Positions 32,727-40,406 of a DNA stretch of 64,000 bases are shown here, piece after piece (positions within the stretch are counted from its first letter, which is position 1; the number at the start of each line of letters is the position of its first letter). The position numbers were made by a program, and so were the translations under genes. The stretch comes from Jiangella endophytica (GTDB taxonomy: Bacteria > Actinomycetota > Actinomycetes > Jiangellales > Jiangellaceae): the NCBI RefSeq assembly GCF_003427025.1, contig NZ_QVAI01000002.1, forward strand, positions 434,001 to 498,000, read 5' to 3'. Below the pieces are notes generated by a model that did no database searches, was not told the origin of the DNA, and worked only from the letters and a program-made list of their open reading frames with translations.

Positions 32727-33608
32727 ATGCGCCGCCTGCGGTTCGTCCTGGTCCTCGTGGTGACTGTCGTCCTCGTCGGCATCGCGGCCCTCGTCGTCGC
32801 GCTGACCACCGGCGATGACGACGAGGTCGCGGCCGGCGATGCCGCCGCGGGCCCGGCGCCCGAGCTCACCGCCACCGCCGAGATCCGCCGCTCGTTCAAC
32901 CGCTCCGGCCTGGTCGTCATCGCCGTCACCAACCACGGCACCGAACCGGTCACCGTCACGTCGGCAGAGCTGCTCAGCGACTCGTTCGAGGCGACCGGGC
33001 CGCAGCCGTTCGACTCCACCATCCCGCCCGGCGACATCCCGCGCGACCTCCAGGTCGAGTACGGCCCGGCCCGCTGCCCCGACGGCATCGACTCCGAGGC
33101 CGTCGCGTCGCAGGTGAGCCTGGTGGCGCGGGCCGACGGCGGCGAGGAGCACGAGCTGGTGGTCGACCTCCCGCACCCCAACGGGACGCTGAACCGGTTG
33201 CTGCGCACCGACTGCCGCGACGCGGCGCTGGCCGAGGCCGTCACGCTGACGATGGGCCCGCTGGAGCCGCGGGCCGACGGCACGCTGACCGGCGTCCTCG
33301 CCGTCACGCGCATCGACGGCGGCACGGCGCCGGCCACCATCACCGACACCCGCGGCAGCGTGCTGTTCACCGTCACCCCCGAGGCCGACGCGACGCTGCC
33401 GCCCGGCCAGCTGCGCGTCGTCGCCGACGTGCTGCGCTGCGGCGGCCACGCCATCGGCGACGCGAAGCGACCCTACGGCTTCACGGCGTGGATCGACCTT
33501 GGCGACGGCGTCGAGATCCCCACCGCGATCCCCGTGGACACCAGCCAGCGCGCCGCTCTCGACGCGATGCAGCCGATCCGCTGTGCCGGCCGCGACAACG
33601 ACATCTGA
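32727..33608 (+). CDS. Membrane-anchored hypothetical protein
   Basis: A 293-residue protein with one N-terminal hydrophobic helix (RFVLVLVVTVVLVGIAALVVALTTG, residues 5-29), so it is probably anchored and mostly extracellular. The remainder is beta-rich, with VVIAVTNHGTEPVTVTSAELLS reading like an immunoglobulin-like fold, and four Cys residues (GPARCPDG, RTDCRDA, LRCGGH, IRCAGR) could form two disulfides. No enzyme motif is seen. Confidence 0.7.
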   Translation: MRRLRFVLVLVVTVVLVGIAALVVALTTGDDDEVAAGDAAAGPAPELTATAEIRRSFNRSGLVVIAVTNHGTEPVTVTSAELLSDSFEATGPQPFDSTIPPGDIPRDLQVEYGPARCPDGIDSEAVASQVSLVARADGGEEHELVVDLPHPNGTLNRLLRTDCRDAALAEAVTLTMGPLEPRADGTLTGVLAVTRIDGGTAPATITDTRGSVLFTVTPEADATLPPGQLRVVADVLRCGGHAIGDAKRPYGFTAWIDLGDGVEIPTAIPVDTSQRAALDAMQPIRCAGRDNDI

Positions 33609-33692
33609 CCGGGCTGTCGAGAACGCGGCCACGGCTCCGACCCACTGCTGAGAGCGTCCGAGGGCGGCGCTCACGAGACGGGAGCGAACCCG

Positions 33693-34052
33693 ATGAAGTA
33701 CATGCTGATGATGTTCGGTGACACCGAGTCCATGCTGGCCACCGCCTCGAAGGAGTGGATCGAGGAGATGATCGGCTTCATGGTTCAGCTGGACAAGGAC
33801 CTCGAGGCCTCCGGCGAGCTGGTCTTCCAGCAGGGCCTGGCCGACCCCGGCACGGCGAAGACGGTGCGGCTGCAGGACGGCCTGCCGGTCGCCACCGACG
33901 GGCCGTTCGCCGAGGCGAAGGAGTCGCTGATCGGCTTCTGGGTGGTCGACGTCGAGAGCGAGGAGCGGGTCCTGGAGATCGCCGGGCAGATCGTCGAGTA
34001 CTCCGGCCGGCTCGAGATCCGCCCGGCGATGGACGCCCCGCCGGACCTGTGA
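33693..34052 (+). CDS. YciI/DGPF-domain protein
   Basis: A 119-residue YCII-related protein: MKYMLMMFGDTESM at the start and the diagnostic D-G-P-F-A-E motif (TDGPFAEAKESLIGFWVVDVES, about residues 69-90). Such DGPF proteins are typically encoded beside ECF42-group sigma factors, and here the stop overlaps the sigma gene start as GTGA. A GGGAG ribosome site precedes it. The partner role (sensor or enzyme) is not established in this sequence. Confidence 0.88.
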   Translation: MKYMLMMFGDTESMLATASKEWIEEMIGFMVQLDKDLEASGELVFQQGLADPGTAKTVRLQDGLPVATDGPFAEAKESLIGFWVVDVESEERVLEIAGQIVEYSGRLEIRPAMDAPPDL

Positions 34053-35308
34053 CCACGCCCGCCGTCGAGGACCTGCTGCGCGAGGCCGCGCCGCAGGTCC
34101 TCGGGGTGCTCGTACGCCGGTACGGGCAGTTCGACGCCTGCGAGGACGCCGTGCAGGAGGCGCTGCTGGCCGCGGCGACGCAGTGGCCGGTCGACGGCGT
34201 GCCAGACAGCCCGCGGTCGTGGCTGGTGACGGTCGCATCGCGCCGGTTCGTCGACGAGGTACGCAGCGCCGAGGCCCGCCGGCGTCGGGAGGAGACGGTG
34301 GCCGCGCTGGACCTCGTCGAGCCGGGCGACGTGGAGCAGTCCGACGACACCCTCACGCTGCTGTTCCTGTGCTGCCACCCGGAGCTGCCGCTGCCCGCCC
34401 AGCTCGCGCTGACGTTGCGCGCCGTCGGTGGCCTGACGACGGCGGAGATCGCGGCGGCGTTCCTGGTGCCCGAGGCGACGATGGCCCAGCGGATCAGCCG
34501 GGCCAAACAGAAGCTGCGGGCCGGCGGTGCCCGGTTCGGCGCTCCGCCGCCGGGCGAGCGGGGCGAGCGGCTGCGCGCCGTCCTGCACGTGCTCTATCTG
34601 ATCTTCAACGAGGGCTACACCGCCAGCTCCGGCACGTCGACGCAGCGGACCGACCTCACCGCCGAGGCGATCCGGCTGACCCGGCTGGTGCGGCGGCTGG
34701 CGCCCGGCGACGGCGAGGTGACCGGGCTGCTGGCGCTGATGCTGCTCACCGACGCCCGGCGGGCCGCACGCACGACCGGCGACGGCATCCCCGTCCCGCT
34801 GGCCGAGCAGGACCGCTCGCTGTGGGACGCCGCCCAGATCGCCGAAGGCGTCGAGCTGCTCACCGGGGTGCTCGGCGGCGGCCCCGTCGGCCCGTATCAG
34901 TTGCAGGCCGCCATCGCCGCCGTCCACGACGAGGCGCCCACGCCCGAGGCGACCGACTGGCCGCAGATCGTCGCGCTCTACGAGGTGCTCGAACGGGTCG
35001 CGCCCGGCCCCGTCGTCACCCTGAACCGGGCCGTCGCCGTCGCGATGGTGCACGGCCCGCGGGCCGGGCTCGCGCTGCTCGGCACCCTCGACGCCGACGA
35101 TGGGGAGGGTGGTCCCCGGCCGCGAGGACGCGCGCCCGCGGGGGCCGACATCGCGCAGACCCACCGGCTGGACGCCGTCCGCGGCCACCTGCTCGAATTG
35201 GCGGGTGACCCGGACGGCGCTCGCGCGGCCTACCTGCGGGCGGCCCAGCGCACGGCGAGCCTGCCGGAGCGGCGCTACCTGACGCTTCGCGCCGCCGGCG
35301 TCACTTGA
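34049..35308 (+). CDS. ECF sigma factor, ECF42-like, with C-terminal helical extension
   Basis: The 419-residue protein has an ECF sigma-2 region (YGQFDACEDAVQEALLAAATQWP with PRSWLVTVASRRFVDEVRS) and a sigma-4 HTH (LTTAEIAAAFLVPEATMAQRISRAKQKLR). A long C-terminal extension of about 230 residues follows (LHVLYLIFNEGYTASSG, AVHDEAPTPEATDWPQIVALYEVLERVAPGPVVTLNRAVAVAM). It resembles the TPR-type extension of ECF42 sigma factors, which have no anti-sigma and act with a DGPF protein. GTG 34049 overlaps the DGPF gene. The 3' end overlaps the convergent dihydrofolate-reductase-like gene by 8 bp. Confidence 0.88.
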   Translation: MTTPAVEDLLREAAPQVLGVLVRRYGQFDACEDAVQEALLAAATQWPVDGVPDSPRSWLVTVASRRFVDEVRSAEARRRREETVAALDLVEPGDVEQSDDTLTLLFLCCHPELPLPAQLALTLRAVGGLTTAEIAAAFLVPEATMAQRISRAKQKLRAGGARFGAPPPGERGERLRAVLHVLYLIFNEGYTASSGTSTQRTDLTAEAIRLTRLVRRLAPGDGEVTGLLALMLLTDARRAARTTGDGIPVPLAEQDRSLWDAAQIAEGVELLTGVLGGGPVGPYQLQAAIAAVHDEAPTPEATDWPQIVALYEVLERVAPGPVVTLNRAVAVAMVHGPRAGLALLGTLDADDGEGGPRPRGRAPAGADIAQTHRLDAVRGHLLELAGDPDGARAAYLRAAQRTASLPERRYLTLRAAGVT

Positions 35309-35882
35309 TGACGCGGTAGCGGACGTGGGTGGCGGCGTCGGTCGGCACCACCTCGACGGTCTCCAGCCCGATGTGCTCGGCGCCGGTGCGGGCGAACAGG
35401 GCGACGCCGTCGCCGAACACCACCGGGACGATGTGCAGGGAGATCTCGTCGAGCAGGCCGGCGGCCAGGTACTGCTGGGCGACGTTCGCGCCGCCCATGA
35501 CCGCGACCACGCCGTCGCCGGCCGCGGCCCGCGCCTGCGCGAGTGCGTCCTCGATGCCGGTGGTGACGAAGGTGTAGACGCCGTTCTCGGGCGACTCGGC
35601 GGGGGCCTCGTGGGTCAGCACGATCAGCGGCCGCCGGGCCGGTCCCGTCGGGCCGTCGGCGCCCCACCAGCGCAGCGAGTCGTCGTAGTTCTTGCGCCCG
35701 GTGATCAGCGCGCCGAGCCCGCCCACCGCCTTCTCGGTGAACGCGCGGTTCTGTTCGTCGGCGCCGAACGCCCAGTCGTGCAGGCGCTCGCCGCCCTGGC
35801 CGAGGGGCTCGTCGGGGCTCTGCCCGCCCGCCGTGATGTAGCCGTCGAGGGAGATGCTGATGTCCAGTACGAGTGTGTTCAT
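35301..35882 (-). CDS. Dihydrofolate reductase-family (RibD C-terminal-like) protein
   Basis: A 193-residue Rossmann-like reductase domain: LVLDISISLDGYIT at the N-terminus, GALITGRKNYDDSLRWWG near residue 60, VAVMGGANVAQQYLAAGLLDEISLHIVPVVFGDG in the second half. The family groups RibD-type reductases with DHFR and uses NADPH. Many stand-alone members have unknown substrates. It lies between two sigma-factor genes. Confidence 0.85.
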   Translation of the reverse strand: MNTLVLDISISLDGYITAGGQSPDEPLGQGGERLHDWAFGADEQNRAFTEKAVGGLGALITGRKNYDDSLRWWGADGPTGPARRPLIVLTHEAPAESPENGVYTFVTTGIEDALAQARAAAGDGVVAVMGGANVAQQYLAAGLLDEISLHIVPVVFGDGVALFARTGAEHIGLETVEVVPTDAATHVRYRVIK

Positions 35883-35949
35883 GCCCCGTGTAACGACGGC
35901 TGCGCCGTGGACTCATCGGTCCTGAGCGGACGACTTGCAGAATGGTCCG

Positions 35950-36876
35950 GTGGACGACTTCACGACCGCTATCCACCAGCACCGACGCGAGCTGCACGTG
36001 CACTGCTACCGCATGCTCGGCTCGTTCGACGACGCCGAGGAGGTCGTCCAGGACGCGTTGTTGCGGGCGTGGACGCACCGCGACTCCTACGAGCCCGGCA
36101 CGAACCTGCGCGCGTGGCTCTACCGCATCGCCACCAACGCCTGCCTCGACCAGCTGCGGCAGCGGTCCCGGCGGCCCGAACAGGTGCGCTCGTTCGCCGA
36201 GGTGCCGTGGCTGCAGCCGTACCCGGACCGCCTGCTCGACCAGGCGGCGCCGAGCGCGGACGAGCCGGAAGCCGTCGTCGTCGGGCGGGAGACGATCGAG
36301 CTGGCGTTCGTCGCCGCCATGCAGGCGCTGCCGGCGCAGCAGCGGGCCGTGCTGGTGATGCGCGACGCGATCGGCTGGTCGGCCGCCGAGACCGCGACGA
36401 TCCTCGAGACGTCGGTCCCCGCGGTGAACAGCGCGTTGCAACGGGCCCGGGCGACGCTGCAGCGCGAGCCGCGCACGCCGGAGACCAGCCCGCCGCGGAC
36501 GTCACTCAGCACGGAGGAGCGTGACCTGCTCGATCGCTACATCTGGTTGAGCGAACGACCCGATGCCGATCAGATGGCCGCGCTGGTCCGCGACGACATC
36601 CGGGTCACCATGCCGCCGCAGCCGGTCTGTTACGACGGCTGGGCCACGCTGGCGCCGCTGCACGAACTCGCGGCCGAGCACGGCGAATGGCGGCTGCTGC
36701 CCACCACCGCGAACCGGCTGCCGGCCGCCGCCTGCTACCTGCGCGCCGCCGGCGAGAGCGGGTTCGCCGCGTTCAAGCTGGACGTCCTCCGGATCAAGGA
36801 CGGCCTGATCGCCGAGATCACCACGTTCGGCCCGGACCTCTTCCCCGCCTTCGACCTGCCGCCCCGGCTGACCTGA
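35950..36876 (+). CDS. ECF sigma factor with SnoaL-like C-terminal domain
   Basis: A 308-residue sigma factor. Region 2 contains HCYRMLGSFDDAEEVVQDALLRAWTH and LRAWLYRIATNACLDQLRQRSRR. Region 4 contains LPAQQRAVLVMRDAIGWSAAETATILETSVPAVNSALQRARATLQ. The last about 110 residues form a SnoaL/NTF2-like domain (LDRYIWLSERPDADQMAALVRDDIRVTMPPQPVCYDGW), as in SigJ or SigX5-type ECFs that carry their regulatory domain in cis. No anti-sigma gene is adjacent. GTG 35950 or TTG 35935 could start it. The stop is one base before palindromic repeat copy 2. Confidence 0.88.
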   Translation: MDDFTTAIHQHRRELHVHCYRMLGSFDDAEEVVQDALLRAWTHRDSYEPGTNLRAWLYRIATNACLDQLRQRSRRPEQVRSFAEVPWLQPYPDRLLDQAAPSADEPEAVVVGRETIELAFVAAMQALPAQQRAVLVMRDAIGWSAAETATILETSVPAVNSALQRARATLQREPRTPETSPPRTSLSTEERDLLDRYIWLSERPDADQMAALVRDDIRVTMPPQPVCYDGWATLAPLHELAAEHGEWRLLPTTANRLPAAACYLRAAGESGFAAFKLDVLRIKDGLIAEITTFGPDLFPAFDLPPRLT

Positions 36877-36877
36877 C

Positions 36878-36973
36878 CCCACCCGAGAAGTTGATCTTGG
36901 AGTTGTTCGCGGATCCATCGGACATTTCACCCCACGATTGCCGAACAACTCCAAGATCAACTTCTCGGGTGGG
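36878..36973. repeat. Dispersed palindromic element, family A, copy 2 (96 bp)
   Basis: A perfect 32-bp inverted repeat (36878-36909 and 36942-36973) encloses a 32-bp centre. The inner 20 bases of each arm and a 22-bp stretch of the centre recur at 25143-25235 in inverted orientation. It sits exactly between the ECF stop codon (36874-36876) and the truncated sulfatase reading frame. Confidence 0.88.
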
Positions 36974-37212
36974 TCGGACGTGGCGCCGTTGTGCGTCAGA
37001 CCGTGCCGGAGCGCGGACCGCCCGGTGAGCAGCGTGACCCGCGACGGCACGCACACCGGCGTCGACGCGTACGCGGCGTCGAACCGGGTGCCCTCGCGCG
37101 CCAGCTGGTCCAGGTGCGGCGTGCGCAGGAACGCCGGCGCGCCCGGACCGACCGTGTCGCGGCGCTGCTGGTCGGTGGTGACCAGCAGCGGGTTCGGCCG
37201 CTCCGTGGTCAT
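36974..37212 (-). pseudogene. Truncated sulfatase (N-terminal 79 codons only)
   Basis: From ATG 37212 the frame encodes NPLLVTTDQQRRDTVG, LRTPHLDQLAREGTRFDAAY and STPVCVPSRVTLLTGRSALRHG. These are the start of a type I sulfatase, including the C-x-P-S-R formylglycine site. The frame then runs into palindromic element copy 2 and loses all similarity, whereas sulfatases are usually 450-550 residues. The start overlaps the Gfo/Idh stop as ATGA, so it was the last gene of the sugar operon. It ends at the element border, pointing to a deletion or rearrangement there. Confidence 0.85.
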
Positions 37213-38510
37213 AGGTACTCGACGGTGCCGTTCTGCCGGGACCGCTCGGCCGCGAACGCGACCCAGTGGCTCTCCAGACTCTCCTCGAACGCGCTCGGCG
37301 CGGCCTGGACCGGCAGCCCGGCCCGGCGCCGGCGGGTCCGCTCGGCGAAGTCGGCCATCAGCCCGGCGTCGCCGCCGGAGTGCCCGCCGCGGTCGTCGGA
37401 GACCTGCTCCACGTGCCGCTCGGCCGGCGGCAGTCCGGCGACGCTGGGCGCCGAGGCGCCGAACCGGACCACCTCGATGCGGCCGGCGTCGAGGTCGGCG
37501 TTGATCTCGCCGTGGCTGCCCATCATCGTGATGATCCGGGTGTTCTCCTCGGTGAACGCCGACACCACCAGCGATGCCGTCACGCCGTTGGCGTAGCGCA
37601 GCGAGGTCGTCTGGTGGTCGACGACGTCGTTGTCCATGCGGTAGACGCAGCGGCCGTAGTCGGTCTCGCGCAGCGCCTTCAGCCGGCCCTCCGGCGACGG
37701 GTCGCTGGTGATGACCGAGATCGGCCAGGTCTCGACGCCGGCCAACTGCTCGACGTAGAACCGATGCGCGTTGTAAGGGCAGGTCGCCGCGACCGCGCAC
37801 CCGTCGACGCAGCGGTCGGTCGAGCCGGGCGGCGCGTTCTCGATGCGGAAGTGCCGCCGGTCGCCGAACGACGACACCGCGATGCACGGCGAGCCGACCA
37901 GCCAGCGCAGGATGTCGATGTCGTGGCAGGCCTTGGCCAGCAGCATCGGGCTGGAGTCGGCGGTCCGGTGCCAGTTGCCGCGGACGTAGCTGTGCGCGAA
38001 GTGCCAGTACGCGATGTGCTCGGCGTGCTGGACGCCCTGCAGTTCGCCGATCCGGCCCTCGTCCAGCAGCCGCTTGAGTGCGTTGAAGAACTCCGTGTAG
38101 CGCATGACGTGCGAGACGGTGATCGCGCCGGGCCGGTCCTTCGCGGCGGCGATCAGCCGGTCCAGCTCGCTCGGCGTCGGCGCGATCGGTTTCTCCAGCA
38201 GCACGTCGTAGCCGAGCTCCAGCGCCCGCAGCGTCGGGTCGACGTGCATGCGGTCCGGTGTGGCGACGACGACGGCGTCCCAGGGGCCCGGCCGTGACAG
38301 CGCCGCCTGCCAGTCGGCGTAGCGGTGCTGTGCCGGCACGCCGTGCGCGTCGCCGACGGTGCCCAGCCGTCCCTCGTCGCGGTCGGCGATGCCGGTGACC
38401 ACTGCCGCCTCCGGATGCTCGAGGCACCAGCCGGCGTAGGCCTGGCCGCCACGGCTGCCGGCGCCGATCACCAGCAGACGCACCGGCGCGTCGATGTCCG
38501 TCATGCTCAC
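37209..38510 (-). CDS. Gfo/Idh/MocA family oxidoreductase
   Basis: A 433-residue NAD(P)-dependent dehydrogenase of sugars or inositols. The Rossmann motif is VIGAGSRGG (about 15-23) and the conserved EKPIAPTPSELDRL carries the catalytic-face Lys in E-K-P (about 105-107). A second conserved Lys/His region is MLLAKACHDIDILRWL. A Cys-rich insertion (RCVDGCAVAATCPYNAHRFY, about residue 235) could bind metal or make disulfides. The start is GTG 38510 (overlapping the permease stop) or ATG 38504. As part of the sugar ABC operon it probably oxidises the imported sugar. Confidence 0.88.
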   Translation of the reverse strand: MSMTDIDAPVRLLVIGAGSRGGQAYAGWCLEHPEAAVVTGIADRDEGRLGTVGDAHGVPAQHRYADWQAALSRPGPWDAVVVATPDRMHVDPTLRALELGYDVLLEKPIAPTPSELDRLIAAAKDRPGAITVSHVMRYTEFFNALKRLLDEGRIGELQGVQHAEHIAYWHFAHSYVRGNWHRTADSSPMLLAKACHDIDILRWLVGSPCIAVSSFGDRRHFRIENAPPGSTDRCVDGCAVAATCPYNAHRFYVEQLAGVETWPISVITSDPSPEGRLKALRETDYGRCVYRMDNDVVDHQTTSLRYANGVTASLVVSAFTEENTRIITMMGSHGEINADLDAGRIEVVRFGASAPSVAGLPPAERHVEQVSDDRGGHSGGDAGLMADFAERTRRRRAGLPVQAAPSAFEESLESHWVAFAAERSRQNGTVEYL

Positions 38511-39370
38511 CCTTTCTCGGCCCCGGCGGTGAGGCCCTCGACCAACAGTCGCTCGGCGGCGAAGAACAGCGCGATGACCGGCAGCGTGAGCAGCACGGAC
38601 CCGGCCATCAGGACGGTCGCCGACACGCTGATGTCGTCCAGCTGTGCCAGGCCGAGCGACACCGTCCAGTTGTCCCGGCTCTCCAGCAGGAAGAGCAGCG
38701 CGAACAGGTACTCGTTCCAGGCGATCATGAACACGTAGAGCGAGGTCGCGGCGATCGACGGCATCGCCAGCGGCAGCACGATGCGCACGATCACCTGGGC
38801 CCGGTTGCAGCCGTCGACCATGGCCGCGTCCTCCAGCGCCCGCGGGATGGACCGGAAGTAGTTGCGCAGCATGTACACCGACACCGGCACCGTCGACGCC
38901 AGGTAGATGATGATCAGCGCCGGCAGTTCGCCGCGCAGGCCGAGCCGCGAGAACAGCACGAACAGCGGGATCGCCATGACGATGCCGGGGAACATGTAGC
39001 AGGCGAAGAACGAGATGTTGATGACGTTCTTGCCCGGGAACCGCAGCCGGGTCGCCGCGTAGGCCCCGAGCACCGAGAACACCACCGTCAGGACGACCGA
39101 GCCCACCGCGACGATCAGCGAGTTGCCGAAGAACGACAGCAGCCCGTAGCCGCCGTCCTCGGGAGACGCGACCACCCGCCGATAGGCCTCCAGGTTCAGC
39201 TCGCTCGGCGACGGCACGCCGAGCGGGTCCTGCAGCACCGCCTGCAGCGGCCGCACCGACAGCAGCAGCATGTAGAGCAGCGGCAGCACGCAGGCGATCA
39301 GCACGACCGTCAGCCAGAGCACCCGCGCGACCCCGAGGACGCGGGTCTCGACCACCTCTCGCGACGCCAT
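38507..39370 (-). CDS. Carbohydrate ABC transporter permease (MalG-type)
   Basis: A 287-residue inner-membrane permease with six hydrophobic helices. The cytosolic EAA loop for ATPase docking is visible as IPRALEDAAMVDGCNRAQVIVRIVLPLAMP (about residues 184-213). The MalG-like YMFPGIVMAIPLFVLFSRLGL precedes it. It overlaps the upstream permease gene by one base (TGATG). No ATPase gene is nearby, so a shared MsiK-type ATPase encoded elsewhere probably energises the system, as is common in actinobacteria. Confidence 0.9.
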   Translation of the reverse strand: MASREVVETRVLGVARVLWLTVVLIACVLPLLYMLLLSVRPLQAVLQDPLGVPSPSELNLEAYRRVVASPEDGGYGLLSFFGNSLIVAVGSVVLTVVFSVLGAYAATRLRFPGKNVINISFFACYMFPGIVMAIPLFVLFSRLGLRGELPALIIIYLASTVPVSVYMLRNYFRSIPRALEDAAMVDGCNRAQVIVRIVLPLAMPSIAATSLYVFMIAWNEYLFALLFLLESRDNWTVSLGLAQLDDISVSATVLMAGSVLLTLPVIALFFAAERLLVEGLTAGAEKG

Positions 39371-40401
39371 CAGACCTCCGCCTCCTGCTTGAGCACGCCG
39401 AAGCGGTAGTAGACGGCGAAGGCGATGATCAGCACGACGGACATCAGCAGGCCGAGCGCCGCGGCCCCGCCGACGTCGTTGCGGGAGACGAGGTAGTTGT
39501 AGACCTGCACCGCCACGACCTCGGTGCCGGCCGCTCCGCGGGTCAGCAGGTACACGTCGTTGAAGTTCTGGAACGTCCAGATGAACCGCAGCAGCACCAG
39601 CAGCGCGATGACGCCGGACAGTTGCGGCGCGATGATGTAGCGGAACCGCTGCAGCGGGGTGGCGCCGTCGACCCGCGCCGCCTCCTCCAGATCGCGCGGC
39701 AGGCCCTGCAACCGGGCCAGGATGAACAGGAACGCCAGCGGGAACGTCTTCCACGCCTCGAACACGATGACGGTGAGCAGCGCGATCGGGACGTCCACCC
39801 CGACACCGAACAGTTCGACCCGGTGGAACCGCTCGCTGAGGAACCCGATCGGCTGGTCCCAGCCCAGCACGTCGACGCCGAACACGTTGACCGGGCCGAA
39901 CTGAGGGTTCAGCAGTGTCCGCCAGACCAGTGCCGCCGACACCACCGGGATGACGTACGGCACCAGCACGAACGCCCGGATGATCATGCGGCCGGGGAAC
40001 CGCTGCCGCAGCGCCAGCGCCGTCGCCAGCCCGGCGCCGACCGACAGCACCGTGCCGCCGATGCTGTAGACCAGCGTGGTGCGCACCATCTCCCACAGGT
40101 CCGCACTACCCAGGACGGTCTCGAAGTTGCGCAGCGTCAGCGTGATGTCGAAGACGTTCTGCAGGTCGATCAGCCGCAGCCGCTGGAACGACATCACGAT
40201 CGTCCACAGGAACGGCAGCACGACCACCAGCAGGACGATCAGCACCGTCGGGCTGACCAGCACCAGCCCGGCGCGCGACTCGCGGGCCCGCAGCGAGAGC
40301 CTGCCGCCGCGGCGACCGCGCCGTCCTCCGCTGCCCGGCCCGGCGCTGGTACCGGTGGTGCCGGTACCAGCGGCGGACGGGGCGATCGGTCCGGACGTCA
40401 T
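39370..40401 (-). CDS. Carbohydrate ABC transporter permease (MalF-type)
   Basis: The 343-residue permease has a low-complexity Gly/Ser/Arg N-terminal tail (residues 1-45), six membrane helices and the EAA loop LPRDLEEAARVDGATPLQRFRYIIAPQLSG (about 230-259). VLVSPTVLIVLLVVVLPFLWTIVMSF forms the first helix. It forms a heterodimer with the next gene product. It lies 5 bp after the substrate-binding protein gene. Confidence 0.9.
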   Translation of the reverse strand: MTSGPIAPSAAGTGTTGTSAGPGSGGRRGRRGGRLSLRARESRAGLVLVSPTVLIVLLVVVLPFLWTIVMSFQRLRLIDLQNVFDITLTLRNFETVLGSADLWEMVRTTLVYSIGGTVLSVGAGLATALALRQRFPGRMIIRAFVLVPYVIPVVSAALVWRTLLNPQFGPVNVFGVDVLGWDQPIGFLSERFHRVELFGVGVDVPIALLTVIVFEAWKTFPLAFLFILARLQGLPRDLEEAARVDGATPLQRFRYIIAPQLSGVIALLVLLRFIWTFQNFNDVYLLTRGAAGTEVVAVQVYNYLVSRNDVGGAAALGLLMSVVLIIAFAVYYRFGVLKQEAEV

Positions 40402-40406
40402 GGGCC

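Noticed and set aside
36502-36973. Continuation of the sulfatase frame through the repeat and behind the sigma gene
   Set aside because: The frame stays open only because of base composition. Beyond 36974 it translates repeat DNA and the antisense of the ECF gene, with no sulfatase similarity.
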